Source: Leptospiraceae bacterium (lineage in GTDB: Bacteria > Spirochaetota > Leptospiria > Leptospirales > Leptospiraceae). Taken from it: 64,000 nt of DNA. The notes beneath the pieces are model-generated. The model ran no database searches. It was not told the origin of the DNA and worked only from the letters and a program-made list of their open reading frames with translations. Location: assembly GCA_022402465.1 (NCBI GenBank), contig JAKRSH010000029.1:65273-129272 (forward strand). The letters run 5' to 3'. Positions 1-9,256 of this stretch are shown piece by piece. Made by a program: the position numbers and the translations under genes. Positions within the stretch are counted from its first letter, which is position 1, and each line of letters begins with the position of its first letter.

Positions 1-659
1 GTTTTGTTGACTTGGGTGCAAAAGTTTATGGGACTGGATCAAAAGAATCATCAATAGAATGGATGAAGGGTACTGATATTACAGGTTATGCTGCTGATTG
101 TTGTGTAGATGGTGAGATTCAATCTGTTCTTCAATCGATTCATCAGAAAGAAGGAAAAATAGATGTTCTAATTAACAATGCAGGAATAGCATCCAACACC
201 CCGGCAAGTAGAATGAAAGATGATGAAGTGAATCGAATTGTTGAAACAAATTATATAAGTCTATTTAGGTCATGCCAAGCTTATTACAAACTACAAAAAA
301 ATGTCGGAGGAAATATCATTAACTTTGCATCAGTCTTAGGATTGATAGGCTCTCCCTTGGCAGGTGTTTATTCAGGTACTAAAGGTGCAGTAATAGCATT
401 GTCCAAAGCTCTAGCAATTGAATGGGTAAGAAATGATTTTCGAGTAAATACAATTTGTCCTGGTCTTGTTGAAACAGATATGACAGCTATGATTACTGAT
501 AAACCATTAGTTAAAGACCAAGTTCAAGCGGCAATTCCAATGAAACGAATGGGTCTACCAGAAGATTTACTTGGAGCTACGGTTCTACTTGCGAGCGATG
601 CATCAAGATACATGACCGGCACTTCGATCATTGTTGATGGTGGCATGACTGCTCAATAA
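1..659 (+). CDS. SDR family oxidoreductase (5' end outside window)
   Basis: NAD(P)-dependent short-chain dehydrogenase/reductase, a Rossmann-fold enzyme oxidising or reducing a hydroxyl/keto group; the substrate is not identifiable. The frame is open to the window edge (F-V-D precede the first possible TTG start at 12), so the cofactor-binding GxxxGxG segment lies outside. Visible are the NNAG motif near base 175, the catalytic Tyr and Lys in YSGTK near base 370, the PG segment of ICPGLVETDM, and the C-terminal IVDGGMTAQ typical of FabG-like SDRs. The Sua5-like gene follows 4 nt after the stop, so the two are probably co-transcribed. The SDR assignment is firm; a specific role such as FabG-like ketoacyl reduction or sugar/polyol oxidation is not supported. 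Confidence 0.9.
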   Translation, partial: FVDLGAKVYGTGSKESSIEWMKGTDITGYAADCCVDGEIQSVLQSIHQKEGKIDVLINNAGIASNTPASRMKDDEVNRIVETNYISLFRSCQAYYKLQKNVGGNIINFASVLGLIGSPLAGVYSGTKGAVIALSKALAIEWVRNDFRVNTICPGLVETDMTAMITDKPLVKDQVQAAIPMKRMGLPEDLLGATVLLASDASRYMTGTSIIVDGGMTAQ

Positions 660-663
660 TTAA

Positions 664-1272
664 ATGATCTTATATTTGCATCCTACCAATCCCGAACTTA
701 GGAAGTTAAATTCTATTTCTGAAGATTTGAAAAGAGGGGCCAATTATATTTTTCCAACGGATACTGTATATGCAATAGTAGCAGATGCAAATAGCAAAGA
801 AGGTACTGAGAAGCTTTATAATCTTAAGAAATTAAATAAAAATAAGCCACTTTCCTTACTTTGTAAAGATATATCAATGGCTTCTCAATTTATAGAATAT
901 CTTCCGAATGAGGCATATCGCCTAATGAAGAAAATCACACCAGGTCCATTTACTTTTATTCTTAAAGCAAATAAACTTTTACCAAAACCTTGCATCATTC
1001 ATCATAAAGATAAACACATCGGAATACGATTTCCTGACCATATCTACTTGCAAGAGCTATTAAAAATACATGATTCTCCTCTCACATCTACTTCAGTGAT
1101 AACGGATGATGAATACCTTACAAATGTTGATGATTTAGATTATCAATTTGGTGATAAAGTAGACGGAATTATAGATGGCGGCATCATCCAGGTGGAACCA
1201 TCCACTATCATAGATTTTACATCAGAGTCTATGACTATCCTTAGAGAAGGTAAAGGCTTCGAAAGGATTTGA
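664..1272 (+). CDS. Sua5/YciO/YrdC family protein (threonylcarbamoyl-AMP synthase-like)
   Basis: Cytoplasmic protein of the YrdC fold. Family members make threonylcarbamoyl-AMP from threonine, bicarbonate and ATP, the first step of the tRNA t6A modification. At 202 aa it is a YrdC-only protein without the Sua5 C-terminal domain. Recognisable are the PTDTVYAIVADA stretch (residues 31-42), KPLSLLCKD, PGPFTFILKA, IGIRFPDH and PSTIIDFTSE. The YciO subfamily has an uncertain function and is hard to separate by eye from TsaC/YrdC, so no symbol is given. It follows the SDR gene by 4 nt with no clear Shine-Dalgarno, suggesting translational coupling. Two other t6A factors (TsaB, TsaE) lie about 8 kb away on the other strand. 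Confidence 0.85.
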   Translation: MILYLHPTNPELRKLNSISEDLKRGANYIFPTDTVYAIVADANSKEGTEKLYNLKKLNKNKPLSLLCKDISMASQFIEYLPNEAYRLMKKITPGPFTFILKANKLLPKPCIIHHKDKHIGIRFPDHIYLQELLKIHDSPLTSTSVITDDEYLTNVDDLDYQFGDKVDGIIDGGIIQVEPSTIIDFTSESMTILREGKGFERI

Positions 1273-1280
1273 ATTTTTCT

Positions 1281-1328
1281 TTTAAAATGTGAATTTTCAA
1301 TATCTTAGTTTCTTAGAAACATTTTAAA
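1281..1328. terminator. Inverted repeat between convergent genes
   Basis: A 10-bp perfect stem, TTTAAAATGT at 1281-1290 pairing with ACATTTTAAA at 1319-1328, encloses a 28-nt loop. It lies between the stops of the convergent Sua5-like and ArsC-like genes. The stem is AT-rich and the loop long, so this is only a possible bidirectional terminator. Confidence 0.35.
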
Positions 1329-1333
1329 CAAAT

Positions 1334-1687
1334 TTAGAATTTACTTTTCCATTCCTCTTCTTTAAATCCAACTAAGCCAATTTTATCAGATAACACAAAA
1401 GGTCTTTTGATTAGATTGCCATTCGATGCAAGTAGGGCTATAATTTCTTTTTTTGTCATTGATTCTAATTTATCCTTAATTTTCAGTTCTCTATAGTCGG
1501 CTCCAGAAGTATTGAATAATTTTTTAGGATCAATTGAGAATGTATCTATCATAGTCAATATTTCCTTCTCAGAAGGAGGTTGATCACGAATTGGAATCTT
1601 ATCATAAATTACTTTTTTATGATCTAAATACTTGAGTGCTTTTTTACACGTTCCACAATTCTTATATTCATAAACTTTTAATTTCAT
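1334..1687 (-). CDS. ArsC/Spx (YffB-type) thioredoxin-fold protein
   Basis: A 117-aa thioredoxin-fold protein of the arsenate reductase/Spx/YffB family. It starts with the redox segment YEYKNCGTCKKALKYLD, whose CGTC gives a CxxC at residues 12-15, as in Spx-type and some ArsC-like proteins. The C-terminal part LIKRPFVLSDKIGLVGF matches the conserved family motif (IKRPI...VGF). Family members include glutaredoxin-dependent arsenate reductases and redox-sensing RNA polymerase regulators. No arsenic genes are nearby, so I do not call it arsC. Transcribed alone, convergent with the Sua5-like gene and divergent from the NlpC/P60 gene 36 nt away. Confidence 0.85.
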   Translation of the reverse strand: MKLKVYEYKNCGTCKKALKYLDHKKVIYDKIPIRDQPPSEKEILTMIDTFSIDPKKLFNTSGADYRELKIKDKLESMTKKEIIALLASNGNLIKRPFVLSDKIGLVGFKEEEWKSKF

Positions 1688-1723
1688 ATTAACCTCTTAA
1701 TAATTAAAGTCGAAGATAGTACT

Positions 1724-3013
1724 ATGAATAAATCAAAATTCGCTATTTTCATTATTTCTTTATTTTTTTCAGTATCATCTTCCATCTATTCTCAAAAGCT
1801 TTCTGATTTATTGAAAGAAGATTTTAATAAACGCGAGCAATTATTAATCCAAAATGAAGTAAGAAAAAAATTAGGATCCAGAGCAAATCAAAAGGACGTG
1901 CATAATTTAATCACAGAGTTGCTTCCTTGGGCTATGATGGAAGGTCAAGATTCAAAAACTTTTGCAAGAACCATTGTTCTATTTACTAGAAATTTGGATG
2001 CAGGAATTGACTTGAATGAATCTGAAGAGTTAATTCCTCTCTTAAGCAATTATACAGGTAGTGATGATGACTTTGTTTTTCTTTCTAAATTCTACCAAGA
2101 AGCTAATCTTGCACAATTGCCAATAGAGATTAGAGATTCTTATATCAGAAAATCAAGGAATAATAAACTTGATGGATTCACTACTTGGATAGGTGGTAGA
2201 ATTTTAATTTTTGGATTAAATGAAAAAGTAAATTATCAAAAATTATTCCATAGAATAGTGATAACATTACCGAATAATGTATATAGAAATTCTGAATCTA
2301 AAAATAGACAAATATTTTCAGATATAATGAGAGATTTTAATGAAAAGAATCGAATATCTAATACTACAATTTTATTGAATCAAATTAAAAGTTTAGAAAG
2401 AAAATCTGGTATAAGCCTAACTCTTGCTTTAACAAAAAAAGATAGAAACTTAGAAAACAATTTCACTGAAATAGGTAAGATGGATTTCATTCTACGACCT
2501 AAAATAGAATTGAGTCCTGAAGATTTAGGAATAGAAGTCGAAAGTACGGTTGTTGAGACTGAAACCAAACCTGAATCTATAAATAATAATCTTCCTACGA
2601 GTTGGAGGTTTCTTATAAAACAAAACCTGAACCAAGTAGTGAAAGGTTGGCTTGGTACTAAGTATGTTTATGGTGGAGGTTCAAAAGTAGGTACAGATTG
2701 TTCTGGATTTACTATCGGTGTTTTAACTGATCCTTTAATCTCTGTTCCAAGATCAGAATTACCTAGATCTGCACGCCACCAAGCTTTAGTGGGGACTGAA
2801 ATAACTCGATCTAATATCAGAGAAGGAGATTTGGTATTCTTCTCCGCATCTAAAAACCAAACTAAAATTACACATGTAGGTTTAGCTGTAGGAGGTGGTC
2901 AATTTTCTCATGCTTCTTCTTCTAGAGGAGTTGTGATACAAGGATTAAGTGAGAGATGGTGGCTTGATCGATTTGTAACAAGTAGACGCATTTTCTCAAA
3001 GGTCGAGAAGTGA
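1724..3013 (+). CDS. Secreted NlpC/P60 family peptidase
   Basis: A 429-aa exported protein with an N-terminal signal peptide (FAIFIISLFFSVSSSIYSQ). A unique helical region of about 270 residues is followed by a C-terminal NlpC/P60 domain (about 295-425). Catalytic residues are visible: Cys326 in GTDCSGF, His384 in ITHVGLAVGG, and His396 in FSHASSSRGV as the likely third residue. NlpC/P60 enzymes cleave D-Glu-meso-DAP type bonds in peptidoglycan, so a periplasmic cell-wall role is likely. The N-terminal half shows no domain I recognise. The 3' end overlaps the convergent CapA-like gene by 18 bp. Confidence 0.88.
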   Translation: MNKSKFAIFIISLFFSVSSSIYSQKLSDLLKEDFNKREQLLIQNEVRKKLGSRANQKDVHNLITELLPWAMMEGQDSKTFARTIVLFTRNLDAGIDLNESEELIPLLSNYTGSDDDFVFLSKFYQEANLAQLPIEIRDSYIRKSRNNKLDGFTTWIGGRILIFGLNEKVNYQKLFHRIVITLPNNVYRNSESKNRQIFSDIMRDFNEKNRISNTTILLNQIKSLERKSGISLTLALTKKDRNLENNFTEIGKMDFILRPKIELSPEDLGIEVESTVVETETKPESINNNLPTSWRFLIKQNLNQVVKGWLGTKYVYGGGSKVGTDCSGFTIGVLTDPLISVPRSELPRSARHQALVGTEITRSNIREGDLVFFSASKNQTKITHVGLAVGGGQFSHASSSRGVVIQGLSERWWLDRFVTSRRIFSKVEK

Positions 3014-4207
3014 ATCACCTAAGAGTTCTATAGTGCTTTTCATGAAAAACTTCATAGCACTTTTAGATTGAGTGTCTAATTCCATAGGTTGAATTGATTT
3101 ATCTTTTTCTTTTAAAGATTTATCAAAATATTTGCTAACAGGTAGAATCGCATATTTATTCCCTTTTCCCTTAAGATTAGGATAAACCCAAGTAGGAATG
3201 TAATGCAAGTTTTCTATAGTATTTTTGGTTCTTTGAATGGTAGATCTATTTTTTTCCATTTTTAAATTCCATTGAAAGATAGCTCCACCATCTGTGTACG
3301 GATACCTTTGGCCAGATAGAAAATTCCCCATAGAATAAAGTATTAATCTTTCTTTTGATTCTCCATAACGATCAGAATATTCTTTAAGTTCAAATTTTTG
3401 AAGAACATGTGGATGACCACCTAATATAATATCGGCGCCGTTGTCAATAGCAAAATTCACCCAACGAATCTGTTCCTTATCGGGCTCTCGTAGGTACTCC
3501 CCGCCATAATGATAAGAAACTATGATACAATCTGCGCCTAATTCTTTTGCTCTTTTTAAATCTTCTTGGATTACTATTTCATCAATATGTCTGACGATAT
3601 TAGGTTCAGGAACCAATAATCCATTTGTTCCATAGGTATAATTATAAATAAATATTTTATATCCATGCGTATTAATAAAAAAATCTCTTCTGCTATTATA
3701 GTCATCTTGGTTTAAATAGGTTCCAATTTGAGATATTTCTAGAGATTTTAAAGTTCGAATTGTATTTTCAATTCCAAGAGAACCTTTGTCTACAGAATGA
3801 TTATTGGCTGTAGACAAAATATTGAAATGAGAATCTTTGATAGCATACGCATACTCATTCGGGGATCCGAATTCTGGATATCCAGAAACTAATTTAACAT
3901 CATTCGGTAGTGTGGTCTCTAGGTTTCCAAAATTGATTTCTGTTGTTTGAAATATGGGTTCTACAAATTGGAAAGATTGGTGAAAATCAAATTTTTTTGT
4001 GATCTTATCGAAGTTTGCCTCTAGCTGAGAACTATGGACCATAAGGTCACCTACAGCTGAAAAACTTATTCGTATTGAATCTGGAAGAAAAATAGAATCG
4101 ATCAATGAAGTATTTTTAGTAGAAGAACAATTCATCAAAATGAAAAAAAAGAAAAGATAAATCTGTTTACGAATAGTGTAATGTTTTAATAAATAAGATT
4201 CTAACAT
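2996..4207 (-). CDS. CapA-family (PGA_cap) metallophosphatase-like lipoprotein
   Basis: Member of the CapA/PgsA family of calcineurin-like metallophosphoesterases. Metal-binding motifs are in order: SAVGDLMVHSSQ, GNLETTLP, TANNHSVDKG, IVSYHYGGEY and IILGGHPHVLQ. The name comes from poly-gamma-glutamate capsule synthesis, but many bacteria without that polymer carry homologues, and no other capsule genes adjoin it. A lipoprotein signal is seen (IYLFFFFILMNC). I chose the ATG at 4207, which gives a normal signal peptide (403 aa). An upstream ATG at 4246 would add 13 residues and lies next to a GGAAG sequence, so it remains possible. Either start overlaps the divergent gene. Confidence 0.85.
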   Translation of the reverse strand: MLESYLLKHYTIRKQIYLFFFFILMNCSSTKNTSLIDSIFLPDSIRISFSAVGDLMVHSSQLEANFDKITKKFDFHQSFQFVEPIFQTTEINFGNLETTLPNDVKLVSGYPEFGSPNEYAYAIKDSHFNILSTANNHSVDKGSLGIENTIRTLKSLEISQIGTYLNQDDYNSRRDFFINTHGYKIFIYNYTYGTNGLLVPEPNIVRHIDEIVIQEDLKRAKELGADCIIVSYHYGGEYLREPDKEQIRWVNFAIDNGADIILGGHPHVLQKFELKEYSDRYGESKERLILYSMGNFLSGQRYPYTDGGAIFQWNLKMEKNRSTIQRTKNTIENLHYIPTWVYPNLKGKGNKYAILPVSKYFDKSLKEKDKSIQPMELDTQSKSAMKFFMKSTIELLGDSLLDL

Positions 4208-5933
4208 GAAATTCAATTTTGCATTAGCGCTTTTCCTTACAAGCATCTTCTTCCATTGCCAATCGAATGAAGACCAACTTTATTTAGAATCAATACGCAA
4301 ATCCTTACTCCCTGAAATAGACTTAATTCTTATACCAAATAAATACAATTATCTTGATGAAACATGGATTCTGGAGAGAAAGAAAAGTCATTTTACGAAA
4401 GAAAAAATTTCGAAAGAATTGAAAAGATACAACCGGAATTGGAATGAATTTCAAAAAGAGTATAAAGAATTTATTACAGAAGAAAATGGAAAAATCATAT
4501 TAGATGGTTATGGAATTTCGCATTCTACTCACTTCGATTATGACAGAAATATTCCGATAGTATTTTATGGTCCAAAATATTTTAACAAAACACTTTATAA
4601 TAAAACAATATACCAACAGCATATAACACCTACTTTTGCAACTTTGCTTGAGTCTCCTATCCCCCAAGGAGCCCTTGAGAAACCTCTCGTAGAAATATTT
4701 AGAAAGGATTTTAATAAAATTTCAAAACCAGAAATTATTTTGTTTATTGTTTTAGACCAAGGAGGAACCGAGTTATACAATTCTCACAAAGAATCCTATC
4801 CTAACATTAAAAGATTATTTGTAAATGGTTCGTACTATCCAAATGCCAATGTTGGACATATTGATGCTCATACCGCAGTAGGGCATGTATCTATAGGAAC
4901 AGGTGGATACCCCAAGCAACATCATATAATAGGTAATGATCAAATTTATCCATTAGAGAATGGTAAAATTAAAAAAATTCCAGTTTATGAAAATACTAAA
5001 AATTCTATGAATCCCAACCAAATGGAAGCTGATACCTTAGCAGATATTTGGGATTTTTACAGAAATAATAAACCAGTAATTATTAGCCAATGTTATGCTG
5101 TAAGAGCATCTATAGGCATGGCTGGTCATGGCAAAGATTATAATAATAGATTAAACAAAATTCCAATCTTGAATAACATCTCTCAAGAATCAGATAAAGA
5201 TTTTGTCTATTGGTTATCCAAAAAGGATTTAACTTGGGTTACAAGTACAAATCAATACTCTCTGCCTGAAGTAATAAAAGGATTTAATATTCAGAATTTC
5301 TTTAACGATAGTGAAAAGTATGAATATTGGAAATATAATTCAATAAATTTCAATAATACTGAAAAAGATTTTTATAAAATAGTTGGAAGTCCATACCAAT
5401 CTAAAATGGAATCAGAAATGATTCAATCTGTCATACTATCGGAAATAATTAATAAAAATCTTCATAAAGACCAAGAAACCGATTTAGTATACATTACATT
5501 TAAAGCGATTGATGCTGTGGGGCATACACATGGATGGGAGAGTGAACAGTCACGTCTTGTCTTCGAGGAAACAGATAAGCAAGTTGGTGAATTGATTAAA
5601 TTTTTAGAATCAAATTATGGGGATAATTTTGTAATTGTTTTAACCGCAGATCATGGTGCTGGACCCAGAATGGAATTTACGGGGGGCCAATTTCTTTCTT
5701 ATTCTGATTTAATCGAAGAAATTCAATTCTTACTACCTTCTCCTGCTCGTAAGAAAGAATATTTAGTTAATTATTATACAACAGGCCAAATTTCACTTAA
5801 TAAAACTGTAATGGATAAATATAAGATATCTACATTTCAAATTCAAAAAGCTATTGAGTCCATAAAAGTTAATAACAAAAAATTCTTTTATAAGGTCCTA
5901 AGAAGTTCGGATATTCTTAATACTCAAAATTGA
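4206..5933 (+). CDS. Alkaline-phosphatase-superfamily lipoprotein (phosphodiesterase/pyrophosphatase type)
   Basis: A 575-aa exported lipoprotein (signal MKFNFALALFLTSIFFHC) with the alkaline phosphatase/nucleotide pyrophosphatase fold. Metal-ligand segments are IVLDQGGTELY near residue 180, the HTAVGHVSIGTGGYP nucleophile region near 222-236, AIDAVGHTHGWES near 438, and VLTADHGAGPRMEF near 480. Such enzymes hydrolyse phosphate mono- or diesters outside the cytoplasm; the substrate cannot be told. It is divergent from the CapA-like gene and the two start codons share bases 4206-4207, leaving no intergenic promoter space. The 3' end overlaps rnr by 10 bp, tail to tail. Confidence 0.85.
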   Translation: MKFNFALALFLTSIFFHCQSNEDQLYLESIRKSLLPEIDLILIPNKYNYLDETWILERKKSHFTKEKISKELKRYNRNWNEFQKEYKEFITEENGKIILDGYGISHSTHFDYDRNIPIVFYGPKYFNKTLYNKTIYQQHITPTFATLLESPIPQGALEKPLVEIFRKDFNKISKPEIILFIVLDQGGTELYNSHKESYPNIKRLFVNGSYYPNANVGHIDAHTAVGHVSIGTGGYPKQHHIIGNDQIYPLENGKIKKIPVYENTKNSMNPNQMEADTLADIWDFYRNNKPVIISQCYAVRASIGMAGHGKDYNNRLNKIPILNNISQESDKDFVYWLSKKDLTWVTSTNQYSLPEVIKGFNIQNFFNDSEKYEYWKYNSINFNNTEKDFYKIVGSPYQSKMESEMIQSVILSEIINKNLHKDQETDLVYITFKAIDAVGHTHGWESEQSRLVFEETDKQVGELIKFLESNYGDNFVIVLTADHGAGPRMEFTGGQFLSYSDLIEEIQFLLPSPARKKEYLVNYYTTGQISLNKTVMDKYKISTFQIQKAIESIKVNNKKFFYKVLRSSDILNTQN

Positions 5934-8173
5934 ATTAATTTAACATAAACTTTGATATCTTCGTAATCAATTTTTTCAAGTTCTACTTCAAGCTTTTGTC
6001 CTATGACAAAATCTTTAGTGTATTTTTTAGAATAAAAGGTAAATGGATTTCGACCAACTAATTCAAATTCATTTGTAAAATAGGATTTAGGAATACTTGC
6101 TTCCATCATAGGATCATCTAATTCCACGAAAACCATTGTTGGTTTATAACCAGTTATATGAGCAATAAATTTTGTTTTATTAGTAGATTCAAGATATCTG
6201 CAAGCTTTCAATTTAAATATATCTCTCTCAGCATCTGCTGCCTTTCTTTCTTCTTCGGAAGTATGTATGCCCATGCTCTTAAGATTATCTATGGTGTAAG
6301 GAAGAGATTCATTCAGTAGTACAGAATGTAAGACTCTATGAACAATCAAATCTGGATACCTACGTATAGGAGAGGTAAAATGACAATAATCTTGAAATCC
6401 AAGTCCCCAATGTCCTAAATACTCTGGTCCATAATAGGCTTGCATAAAGCTTCTCAGTAATAGATAATTAAAAACTTTCTCGATAGGCTTGTCATGGATC
6501 TCTTGTAGAACTTTTTTTATATTACCGTAATCAGCATTTTTAATTTGGATGTTCATAGAATTTAATTTTAAAAACGCATTTAATGCTTCTAGTTTTTCAC
6601 TATCCATAGCTTCATGGATTCGATTCAAAGCTGGAGCTTTCTTCTTTCGTAAGAATTCCGCAACCTTAGTGTTAGCTGAAAGCATCATTTCCTCAATTAA
6701 AACATGACTCTGTAACCGCTCTTTTGTTTGAATAGAAATTGGTGTAAAATTTTTCCCAATTTCCATAATACTTTCTTTGAGATTTAAATCTACCCTTCCA
6801 GATTCCATTCGATTTTTTCGTAAGGCTTTCGCAAATTGATTGAGTTGGACCATCCAATTTTTTGGGTCATTCTGAAGAATTTCTTCTTCCGCCATTTCAT
6901 AAGTATATCTTTGATCTACATTGATGACGGATTTATAAAATTTTGCATTTGTAATATTCCCATCAAAGTCTGCCTCCATTTCCGCAGTGAAAGCAAGTCT
7001 ATTGGTTTTGGATACAAGGCTGCAAAGATTTTCAGATAAGACAGGAGGTAGCATAGGTATAACTCTATTTGAAAGATAAACTGAAGTTGCTCTTTCATAA
7101 GCCTCATCATCCAATGCAGTTCCTTGGCGAACATAATATGATACGTCTGCTATGTGAACCCAAAATCGTATCTTATTATCTTCTATTACAAAAGAGATAG
7201 CATCATCAAAATCTTTGGCTGTAGCTCCATCAATAGTGATAGCATAGAGTTTTGTGAGATCTTTTCTTGATTTCCAATCACTAACAGTTTTTGAAGAAAC
7301 TTCTTCTGGATAATCAATAGATATATGGTCAGGATGGTTTTGTTGAAAATTGTATTTCATCATTACTCTAAGAAAATCTGGATCTTCTTTAGAATCAGAT
7401 TCAAATCTCACAAAGCTAACTTCATATAGATTCGGTTCATTGGAATCTATATCTTTCATCTTAACAATGAGTACATCGTCTATTTTAATATTTTTAATAT
7501 TATCAATTAGAAGTGACTTCTTTAAGAGCAAGCCTTCCTTTTCTTCACCAGTCATATCTAGTAATTTCCCAAAGATAAACTTATCCTCTATCTCTCTTAC
7601 TTTCATTCGATAGAGAACTCTTCCACGTTTTTGAATACGCAATATTTCTGCTTCCATACGGTCTCTTCGTCCAAGACCCATTGGTGAAATTTCTACTAAA
7701 TCACCTGCCATTGCTGTATCTGATTTGTTTCCAGGAACAAAGGCTTCATTTCCACTTGCTAATTTAACAAAACCATCTCCTTTAGCGCTCAAAGAAATTT
7801 TGCCAATTAATGTGAATGGTCTTTTGATTAGAATGGATTTTTTTTCCATTTTTATTAAACCTTCAGTTTCAAAAAGAAAGAGAAGATTTTCTATCCATTC
7901 GAGTTTCTTCGATTTTCTTTCATTCTTCTTTGCACTGCTACCTTTAAGTGGTTTCTTTTTTAGTTTGGATGATTCTTCTTTTTTATTTTTAATTGGCTCT
8001 TCGGTTGCAAACTTTTGAATTAACTCTGTTCGAGTTGTACTTTGTCCTGCGCGAATGATAAAGAAATCGATGATTTTCTTATAGAATGAAAAATTATCTG
8101 AACTTTGCGAACGCTTAGTTCGATTGTAGCTATCTGGTTTATTGTGATTTCGTTTTTGTTTTTTAATCGACAT
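5924..8173 (-). CDS. rnr: Ribonuclease R
   Basis: A 3'-5' exoribonuclease of the RNB/RNase II superfamily that degrades structured RNA. The 749-aa protein has a basic N-terminus with a winged-helix-like segment (about 30-57), a second Lys/Glu-rich stretch, cold-shock/OB domains (about 118-260), and the RNB catalytic domain. That domain contains TIDGATAKDFDDAISF around residues 313-328 (metal-binding Asp321, Asp323, Asp324). A C-terminal S1-like segment ends the protein. A GGGGAA Shine-Dalgarno sits just upstream of the ATG. It is the last gene of hslO-tsaE-tsaB-rnr and overlaps tsaB by 11 bp. The poly-Lys region between the helix-turn-helix and OB domains is somewhat longer than usual. Confidence 0.95.
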   Translation of the reverse strand: MSIKKQKRNHNKPDSYNRTKRSQSSDNFSFYKKIIDFFIIRAGQSTTRTELIQKFATEEPIKNKKEESSKLKKKPLKGSSAKKNERKSKKLEWIENLLFLFETEGLIKMEKKSILIKRPFTLIGKISLSAKGDGFVKLASGNEAFVPGNKSDTAMAGDLVEISPMGLGRRDRMEAEILRIQKRGRVLYRMKVREIEDKFIFGKLLDMTGEEKEGLLLKKSLLIDNIKNIKIDDVLIVKMKDIDSNEPNLYEVSFVRFESDSKEDPDFLRVMMKYNFQQNHPDHISIDYPEEVSSKTVSDWKSRKDLTKLYAITIDGATAKDFDDAISFVIEDNKIRFWVHIADVSYYVRQGTALDDEAYERATSVYLSNRVIPMLPPVLSENLCSLVSKTNRLAFTAEMEADFDGNITNAKFYKSVINVDQRYTYEMAEEEILQNDPKNWMVQLNQFAKALRKNRMESGRVDLNLKESIMEIGKNFTPISIQTKERLQSHVLIEEMMLSANTKVAEFLRKKKAPALNRIHEAMDSEKLEALNAFLKLNSMNIQIKNADYGNIKKVLQEIHDKPIEKVFNYLLLRSFMQAYYGPEYLGHWGLGFQDYCHFTSPIRRYPDLIVHRVLHSVLLNESLPYTIDNLKSMGIHTSEEERKAADAERDIFKLKACRYLESTNKTKFIAHITGYKPTMVFVELDDPMMEASIPKSYFTNEFELVGRNPFTFYSKKYTKDFVIGQKLEVELEKIDYEDIKVYVKLIQF

Positions 8174-8816
8174 ATGTTCCCCTCATGTAATTGGGAAGTA
8201 AATTTGTATAATTGTATTCTTTAGATTTATCTTTGTCTAGGAAGAAATCTAATTTTTTGAAAAGAATAGAACCTTGGATATCTGGATAATCTTCATTCAG
8301 GTCTATAGTTTTATGTTGTATATCTAAGATTGAATTGCTGATTATATTCAATTCTTTATTAGCTAAACTTTCGATTTTTTGTTGAATTTCTTGGATAGTC
8401 AAATCCTCAGTTTTGGCTTGATGAGCTAGATCATTCATTCTGAAAAAGAATTTTTTCATTTTTCCATCTATGATAAGGAAAATTGTTTGGTATATATTCT
8501 TTGTTAAATAATAATCTAAATAAACTTCTAAGGTATCCAACCCGAAGCATGGAATCTTCCAGAGTTGAGCTAAATTTCTTGCAGTGCTTACTGAAATTCT
8601 TATTCCCGTAAAAGAACCAGGACCTTTTGAGACTACGATAAAGTCAGGTTTAGAAACTTCCGAAACATCTAAAGCCTTCTTTATTTCTTTGGTTAAACGA
8701 AAAGATGCTTCTTTTGGACTACTTTGCTTGAAGCTATAAATTATTTTCTTATTTGATAGGTTCCAAATCTGGACGACAATCCAATCGGTAGAAGTATCAA
8801 AATAAAGAATATTCAT
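8163..8816 (-). CDS. tsaB: tRNA t6A biosynthesis protein TsaB
   Basis: Non-catalytic partner of TsaD (Kae1/Gcp fold) in the threonylcarbamoyltransferase complex that makes t6A37 in ANN-decoding tRNAs. The N-terminus NILYFDTSTDWIVV and the diagnostic SKGPGSFTGIRIS-containing segment with TARNLAQL identify it. At 217 aa it is about the usual TsaB length. Its start overlaps the stop of tsaE by 4 nt (ATGA type) and its end overlaps rnr by 11 bp, so the genes are co-translated. No tsaD is seen in this window. Confidence 0.93.
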   Translation of the reverse strand: MNILYFDTSTDWIVVQIWNLSNKKIIYSFKQSSPKEASFRLTKEIKKALDVSEVSKPDFIVVSKGPGSFTGIRISVSTARNLAQLWKIPCFGLDTLEVYLDYYLTKNIYQTIFLIIDGKMKKFFFRMNDLAHQAKTEDLTIQEIQQKIESLANKELNIISNSILDIQHKTIDLNEDYPDIQGSILFKKLDFFLDKDKSKEYNYTNLLPNYMRGTYVD

Positions 8817-9256
8817 TTATTATCTTCCACTATTTCAATTTCAATGTTTCTCGTCTCGGAACTTTCAATCGAAATATTTATTTGAAGTCTAGGATAAGGA
8901 ATCAATTCATCTGCCTTTTGCCACCATTCTATAATGCTTAATCCTTTATGTCCCCAAATACTTTCAAAGCCCAATTCATCAACTTCAGAAATATCTTGCA
9001 ATCTATATAAATCAAAATGAAAGATCTCCATTCCGTTATTCAATGTATATTCATTTAAGAGAGAAAATGTTGGTGAGTTAACTAAATCTGGGGTTCCTAA
9101 ATACTGTAATAAATTTCTTGTAAAAGTTGTCTTTCCTGCTCCCATTTCACCTGACAAAGCAATGATATTTAACTTTTGTTGCTCTAAAAATTCTTTTTGA
9201 ATTATTTCAAATAGACTCAAATAGTCTTCTAATCCAACTTGCTTAAATAATTTCAT
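8813..9256 (-). CDS. tsaE: tRNA t6A biosynthesis ATPase TsaE
   Basis: P-loop ATPase required to recycle the TsaB-TsaD complex in t6A synthesis. The Walker A motif GEMGAGKT is at residues 36-43, followed by TFTRNLL, NSPTFSLLNEY and FHFDLYRL, the family signature. Length 147 aa is normal. Overlaps of 4 nt on both sides (hslO stop, tsaB start) show a tightly coupled operon. Confidence 0.94.
   Translation of the reverse strand: MKLFKQVGLEDYLSLFEIIQKEFLEQQKLNIIALSGEMGAGKTTFTRNLLQYLGTPDLVNSPTFSLLNEYTLNNGMEIFHFDLYRLQDISEVDELGFESIWGHKGLSIIEWWQKADELIPYPRLQINISIESSETRNIEIEIVEDNK

Noticed and set aside
7350-8018. Plus-strand open frames inside rnr
   Set aside because: They are antisense to the conserved rnr reading frame, rich in Phe/Ser, and have no ribosome-binding site. 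They arise from the Lys/Glu-rich codons of rnr.
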